This document shows, one piece after another, positions 57,791 through 64,000 of a stretch of DNA of 64,000 nucleotides (position 1 is the stretch's first letter; every line of letters starts with the position of its first letter). This stretch comes from Anagrus nilaparvatae (taxonomy: Eukaryota > Arthropoda > Insecta > Hymenoptera > Mymaridae): contig JAKSXM010000205.1 of the NCBI GenBank assembly GCA_022575985.1, positions 186,001-250,000 of the forward strand, read 5' to 3'. Both the position numbers and the translations under genes were made by a program. The notes beneath the pieces are model-generated. The model had not been told where the DNA came from. It saw only the letters and a program-made list of their open reading frames with translations, and did not search any database.

Positions 57791-60700
57791 GGGAGTCAGG
57801 GTCTGATCAGGCCCTAATAAGAAGAAGAAGCAATAATAATAAGCCCTGAACAAGAACTTAGATTTCCTCTTTAAGTCGTATTCTCAAAAATAACTCGCTA
57901 AAAAATTTAATTGCAAATAATTGCTAGGTATACATTTTGTCTTAAATATACAAATTAATTCCTTCAACCATATTGCAAATAATTTATAATAAATTAAGTT
58001 ATTTGCTTTTTCATGTTCTGTAAATAACAAAACAATTAAAGTTCCTGAAAGTACGGTACCAAAAATATACAACAAAGAACTAATAAGTCTTGAAATGAAT
58101 TTAATAATCTCTTCAAAAGTACGAATGAATTTAAACTTCAGTTAAATTAAGAAGGTATGTTTACTAAAGTAGTTATACATTCATCTCTTACAAATTACAA
58201 TGAAGTAGTTTTTAAACAATAAACTTATTACAAACAGTCATTATACCCCTATATTTTCATTTATTTATTAAATTAAAAATGATAAAATTATAAAAAATAT
58301 AAAAAAGTATTAATATTTTTTAAAAATTATAAAAATCACTTGATAATAATATCGTCATTATAAATGAACTTTTGTGCAAGCATTGCAAAATAACCCTTAG
58401 AGATTTTTCAAGTTATATAAGATGAAAGAATCTATACTAGACTTTGACTGTTTTTGCCACATGTTTTATAATCTTTACTGTTATATTAGTATAAAAAATT
58501 TGGAGTATAGGAAATCATGAGACACTTATAATTAAAATGGAAAATAGATGTAGAGCTAAAATACAATTTTAGTAAAATAAATTTAATTTTGACTTATGTC
58601 AGAAAACGTAAATGTAATATAACTTATAAGTTAGCTCGATAATAAGGGCTGATTTTTTGAAATTATTTTATTTACAATGAATAATATTTTTAGCTATTTT
58701 TTGCTATTTTAAAAAATTAGACATGCTATTTCAGATTCTGGAGTCAGATTTTCAGTAGTATCGTCCAGTATTTAAATATTACTACTATAATGAGAATAAC
58801 CAATTGAAATGGTCCCGTCGGCATTAATGGGTTAACCTAGTGTATTTTCATATAATTTTAAACATTTTTCAATTTAAGAGACAGCAAGTTTCCGTTGCCA
58901 TTTTTATTACAAGCTAAAAAATTAAAGAGAAATTATAACCCCATTTATAGAATGCAAAAATCGAATTTGGTCTCTAAAGTTTTGGGGTGAAAGTTAAAAT
59001 AGTATAGTATGCTAAAGTCTAATGTACATAAATGTGTAAAAGATTTTGAAATGTATCTTGATACAAAAAGAAAGAGTACTCACAATTTACACCAACATGT
59101 AAAAGTATTTTATAGTGTTAGTAAAAACATCGATGACGGAATATAATATTGACAAGGCACTTGAGACCGACTGTCAGATACTTTACTTCCTAAAATGTAC
59201 ATTCTATCTATATTCGATACTCAATTAACAATGTAGACAGAATTTTCTGAATTTTCCTCCCGATAAAGATTTTTTATAAAAATATCGTATCGTTGAAAAA
59301 TATTTATTTTTTTAACCTATATATTTTTTTGATAACAAAACCAATAAGACGAAAATAAAAAAATATGTCAGATAATATCAAGTACTCATGTATTATAAGT
59401 GTGTTAGTGTGCGTAAATATATACATTTATAATGCATACGGTTAACTACGATACTCTGATGTATATTGATAAGCAGGCTAATAGTACAGCTGGCAGAATT
59501 ACAATACCCTTGCATTCAATAAACAAAGCACCCACATAGCAGCTTGAAACAATCATTACCGTCCGGTTTTCTATTGATGCATGCACACATACACATACAC
59601 GCATATAAATTTCAATATGTTCAAGAACGACTATACTGGGAAAATAAACTGTAAAATAATATTGTCAAAACAATAGTTTTCTCTCTCTGCATCTTTTCTC
59701 TTTAATTTTACTTTCTGATCAATCTCGATACGTTTATTACAATATAAATCTCCTCGTTCAAATCCAAACAAATTACTTTTTGTATATTGTTATCGACATC
59801 ACTGTATACTTTTTTCCATAGATACTTTACAGATTTTCAATGGAAATATTGTTTGGATCTTACTATTGTATTAATACACAATAATACGTTTTATTAAATT
59901 TTTGAATTTTTATTCAAATAAAATGAGTTATTTTCAATAATTGTAGCGTAATTTTTTTACTAATTGTATTTTTTAGCCACTCAAGACGAGACAATGGAAA
60001 ATTTTTTATCAATAGTTTTTTAATACTTAAAGGATTCTTAACAAAAATTTGATTTTAACATGAAACATGTTTATAGGAAGGCAGTATAGACTTGAGGTAT
60101 CTTAAAGGTAACTTTGCTTTAAGAAATTGAAGGCAACTAACTACCTCATAACAAATTGACTTTCTATCTCATTTGAAGGTATTTCCAGACTACCCTAAAA
60201 TTATGCTTATAATGACATATTTTTAATTCAAGTCCTTAATAATAGTTTTAACTAAACAATGAATAAATTCTATTCTACTAATTTAAAAAATTTATATTAG
60301 CTTTAAAAGCTTTTAATCCACCGAGCATAAATAATAGTATATTGAATAATTGAAACAGGTTATAAAAAATAGGGTATTTAAATATATTTTTCACTACGAA
60401 GAAAAAAAAATACATACAGCTTTGAATCACATAATACAAGGTCTGGTATAACCAAGCAGACGGATTCGAGTGGGTTATTATTTGCAATGAAAAGTTAAAG
60501 AGAAAATCTTTTTTTATTCTTTTGATAATGAGGAGTGAGTAAAGGATAGACTATTTTTTTAAATACAACATTATAGAGTTGTAGTTTTTTTTCTCATAAA
60601 TAGTCTAAAGGCCAGTCAAATATTTACTTCGAGTGTGAGACTCAGCGCTATAGCGTATATTATAATATGTAAAAAGAGGAAAAATTCCAAAGAAGAGCGA

Positions 60701-62220
60701 GACTCAATGATAATAAGTTTTTTATTGCAATTTCATCTCTTTTGTTTTTTGTTTTTTTTTTTTTATATATTACGCACAAAAAAAAATGAAACCAAGTGTA
60801 TATTATTTATATTCGTATACGTAAATTTTATATTTGTTTTATACTTTCCTGCGTCAATTTTTTTTTTTATTATTTGTTACCTTTTGGTTTTAAACATAAA
60901 AATACGTATAAATATTTCTTTTTTTTGGGATATGATTTTGTCAAATAATAAATAAAGTCATAAAATTTATACTGTCAATGAGTAAATTTTTTTTTTTATT
61001 GTTGGTATTACGTAAATTCATTTATTGCAATGACACATTTTATGAAGTTTTAAAAAATTTTTTATACCAATAAATATTTATATGGATAAATAAATTTTAC
61101 GATTGATAAATTTCATCTGCATTGAAATTGTATTCGATCAATATTATTGATTTACTGAAAAAAATTAATTTTTAGACCAGATAACATATTTTAAACTTGC
61201 ACAGATTTTTATGTTTCAATTTTAGGAGTAAATTACAATAAAAGATTACTTTTAAAATTTATTGTTAATTTTAATAATGAATTAGCTAGATGATACGAAT
61301 TATTTCAATTAAATATTTCTACAAAAATATTATTAACTGTAAGTAATACCTACTAATTTCTAGACTAAACTTTTTTTTTAATAATTACATATTTTAATGC
61401 TTTATAATAATGAAAGTAAAAATATTTTGCTAATTAAAATCATTATTGTCCAATTGCCTACTGGCTAATTAATAAGAGGTGTTAAAAGATAAAGAAAGAC
61501 ACATATTTTGATCGTCACTTTGTAAATTGATTTTTAAGAAGACTTAAAAGCTTAAGAAAACAGTCAAAGAATGTACAGTATGTATGTAAATATAAGAGAC
61601 TTAAGTATGCTATTGAATACCAACAAAATATTCATCTTATTTACTTAAGTAAAATTAATTCAAAGCTAACTACGATTTACGATAGATGTGCGGTTAAAAT
61701 TCGATCTTTTTCAGATAAGCTTGATTTGATTGACACAGAATGAATTGAAAATTTCCCTGGCTAAAATTCGAAAAACCCAAACAAAAATCTTTTCGACGAT
61801 ATTTTGAGTAACCAAACACCCTAACAATTTACATAACGAAAAATAATGTAAATTATATAAATCTTTTAATTATAATATTATATACAAAGGGGCTCCACCC
61901 CCTGCGCACTTCACGTGTTAGCACCCCTTAAAAATTTTTGGAAGAACTGTTTAAATGATTCTGGGTATATATGAATAATTATAGTGTTAATGTATTAACA
62001 GTTTAATAGTTATTTTGCAAAAGTCACGCAATTTAAAAATCTAAAGTGTTTCGAAAATATACAATTACTAAAAATCTAAAGTGCTCCAGAAGCCTAAAAT
62101 TGTCCCAAAAATTCTAAATGTATCCTAAATGTCTCAAAGTGGCCCAAACAATTAATCCTTGTTAGGAGCGGCATGTTAGTTGTTTATAATATAGATAGAT
62201 AGATTCCTGCAAAATCTATT
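57791..62220. other. Gene-free AT-rich stretch
   Basis: No coding exon is recognised. Two less AT-rich patches (58735-58850 and 59440-59600) have no identifiable product and could be conserved noncoding DNA or old repeats. Confidence 0.45.
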
Positions 62221-62280
62221 TTTATTACTTTTGCATACCACTAATTTTGTACTAAATAAAAATAAAAATCAATCAATCAA
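62221..62280 (+). mobile_element. 3' tail fragment of a LINE-1-type retrotransposon
   Basis: 'ctaattttgtactaaataaa' followed by an ATCA-type tail (62267-62280) matches the 3' end of LINE 1 read on its own strand ('ctaattttgtaca...aataaag...atcaatcaatcaa'). Only the last few dozen bases can be recognised. Confidence 0.55.
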
Positions 62281-62332
62281 AATAGATATTTTGCACCTTT
62301 AGCCTAATGTTCTAACAATACACTTTTTTAAC

Positions 62333-62460
62333 ATGGGGTATATTCATAGGGTGTATCTGAAAAAGGCCCAAAATTCAAGGGTGAGGGATAAAAAGTATAA
62401 GTCATTAGGGGAGAGGGGGTCAAATGGAATAATTTCGATTTAGGGACTTACAAGGGGATT
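62333..62460 (+). repeat. Repeat family D, copy 3
   Basis: 'gtgtatctgaaaaaggcc', 'gggtgagggataaaaagt', 'taggggagagggggtcaaat' and 'ttcgatttagggacttaca'. It runs directly into family C. Confidence 0.55.
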
Positions 62461-62725
62461 TCACTAAATTTGGAATACCAAATTACACAAAATGGTTATG
62501 GAACAGATTGTTATGTTGAAAAAATATGCCGGCCAGCCTCCTTTACCCTGCAGAGAGATAGTAAAACCGCAACCTCGCAAGTTAACCAAAATACTTTTGG
62601 TTGGTCTCATTTTTTTTTGTATAGTATCTACTTTCAGATGCCTTAACTCACAATATTTTATAACTAATTCTCTTACTACTATAGTCAATAAACCAAATGG
62701 CCTTATTTTTGCCAAAAATGAATAA
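62461..62725 (+). repeat. Repeat family C, copy 1
   Basis: Contains 'tatgttgaaaaaatatgcc', 'cctcctttaccctgc', 'gcaacctcgcaagttaacca' and 'aaatacttttggttggtctc', matched in order at 63780-63995. Open frames on both strands here are repeat-derived. Confidence 0.55.
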
Positions 62726-62945
62726 TTTATAAATTGCTGCCAAAAATGTAATTTTAGACAAAAATTAATTTTATAGGTCTCAAATATTTCCTAAACAACC
62801 CAGATTCCCAAAAATTTTTTATTCGTCCCTTTTCGATTTTTTTTGTCTAATATGGTAATTTAAAATTAAAGAATTTTTAAAAAAAGTGAATTTTTATCAT
62901 TATCTTTGAAAAGCGATATTTTAAAAACTATTTAAAGAAAATAGT

Positions 62946-63165
62946 TACGAATATAGTATATTAAGTATCAAGGGCGCAAAAGTTTAGACAATAGCGTGAG
63001 CACTAGACTTCGCCGACTACTCGTGCTAGTGCTCACGCTAGTGCCTAAAGTATTTCGCCCATGGTGCTTACACTATTTTTTGCTCTACTTGGCTTAAAAC
63101 GCGTGCTGAAATTTCACAAAAAATTTTACGCCCGGGCGGACAAAAAAAAATTTTTCGAAATCTGA
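62946..63165 (+). repeat. Repeat family B, copy 3
   Basis: 'atagtatattaagtatcaag', then the hairpin 'agcgtgagcactag' with 'ctagtgctcacgct' around 'cttcgccgactactcgtg', then 'tttcgcccatggtgcttaca' and 'tttacgcccgggcgg'. The most complete copy. Confidence 0.7.
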
Positions 63166-63779
63166 GTTTTTTAGAAAATTTTGGAAACCTAAACACCCCA
63201 TTTTTATCAAAAATTTCAATTTTGGCAACAATTAAACATTGGTCATTTTTGGCCAAAAATGGTCATTTGACTTATTGAGTTTAATAGTAAGAGAAGTAGT
63301 TATAAAAGACTACGCAATCTCAAAGAAGAAACTTATTAAAAAAAAATGAGATCAACCAAAAAGTGTTTATTAAATTCATAAAAATAAAAAAATAATCAAA
63401 AAGTGTTTAGTTTGCAAGGTTGCAGCGTTTTATTGAAAATTATCAAAAAACCTTATTCACTAACATTGAGCTCCGCGTTTCAAAGCCCAAAAGGCCCATT
63501 GATATGTACAGAAGGTGGTTGTCATGCTTTTTGAACATTAAAAAAAATTTGATGTAATTTGGGGTTCCAAATGTAGTGCGATCCGTCGTTCGTATAATTT
63601 GAGCTTATGTACGTAGAATAATTTGAATTTAAGGGAATTAAAATGTTTTCGGTTCTAGGACTTATAATAATTAGGGAGTATGGGTTAAAACTGTTATAAC
63701 TCAACACGTCCTATGCTTTTTGGTTTTGCCAATGTAATCTTTATCCTAAAGAATTTTTATTCTCCAACTTACAAGGAGA
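63166..63779. other. Unresolved DNA between repeats B and C
   Basis: No gene is supported. 'tttcggttctaggacttata' near 63650 recalls the 'gatttaggaactta' end of family D. Confidence 0.4.
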
Positions 63780-64000
63780 GACCGGAACATTTGGGTCGCC
63801 AAATTGCAATCTATAGTTATAGATGACTTAATATGTTGAAAAAACATCCAAGATACCCTCCGTTTATTCCAAAAGCCTTCTGAGCTTAGAAACGCAGGGC
63901 TTAATGTTGTAAAATAGGGTTTTTTCGAAATCTTCCATATAACGCTGTAACCTCGAAAATTAACCAAAATACTTCGAGTTGATCTGATTTTTTTCGCATA
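63780..64000 (+). repeat. Repeat family C, copy 2
   Basis: Blocks 'tatgttgaaaaaacatcc', 'ataccctccgtttattcc', 'gtaacctcgaaaattaacca' and 'aaatacttcgagttgatctg' correspond to copy 1. It reaches the window edge. Confidence 0.55.

Overview
This looks like a piece of a very AT-rich arthropod (insect) nuclear genome. The evidence is a Dscam-family immunoglobulin gene with spliced exons, GT-AG introns, several classes of eukaryotic transposons and no bacterial-style operons. A hymenopteran parasitoid would fit the base composition and the repeats, but that is a guess I cannot test here. Protein-coding content is very low; almost everything else is introns or intergenic DNA filled with transposon remains and long inverted repeats.

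Three host loci can be supported. (1) Two consecutive minus-strand exons, 30274-30460 and 15450-15592, encode the first Ig domain of a Dscam-type adhesion receptor. They are separated by a 14.7 kb intron. The signal-peptide exon (upstream, at higher coordinates) and the rest of the gene (below coordinate 1 or unseen) were not found. (2) A plus-strand cathepsin L-like cysteine protease pseudogene (about 31950-33286) keeps its introns but has several in-frame stops and a MITE inserted in its body. (3) A two-exon plus-strand gene (54072-55599) encodes an 83-residue secreted peptide with a six-cysteine, knottin-like pattern. Its 1.28 kb intron holds a Penelope-type remnant and a palindrome with 103-bp arms.

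Mobile DNA by region: 1-470, tandem repeats; 2150-5410, an unclassified repeat with ~150-bp tandem units, split by a 2.5 kb foldback element with GATC-rich palindromic arrays; 6534-12132, a TA-flanked palindromic MITE into which a young LTR retrotransposon (6723-12011) inserted, leaving a 4-bp target duplication. That retrotransposon carries one intact 534-codon ORF and no visible pol. At 12240-12960 there is an inverted second copy of the ~150-bp-unit repeat. Three more copies of the same MITE lie at 23764, 32345 and 34975. Two degraded CR1/Jockey-like LINEs are on the minus strand (25671-28815 and 45989-48965). A Penelope GIY-YIG endonuclease remnant (43917-44235) is bounded by inverted Penelope termini that also enclose a 1.4 kb near-perfect palindrome (42311-43704).

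Four further short repeat families (called A-D here) recur at 20575-20995, 40083-40280, 44868-45046, 53061-53402, 56242-56440, 57676-57790 and 62333-63995. Several are themselves hairpin-rich. The unifying theme is an unusual density of long inverted repeats, not a gene cluster. I found no CRISPR array, rRNA, tRNA or operon-like system. Repeat edges are by-eye estimates unless a terminal motif is quoted.
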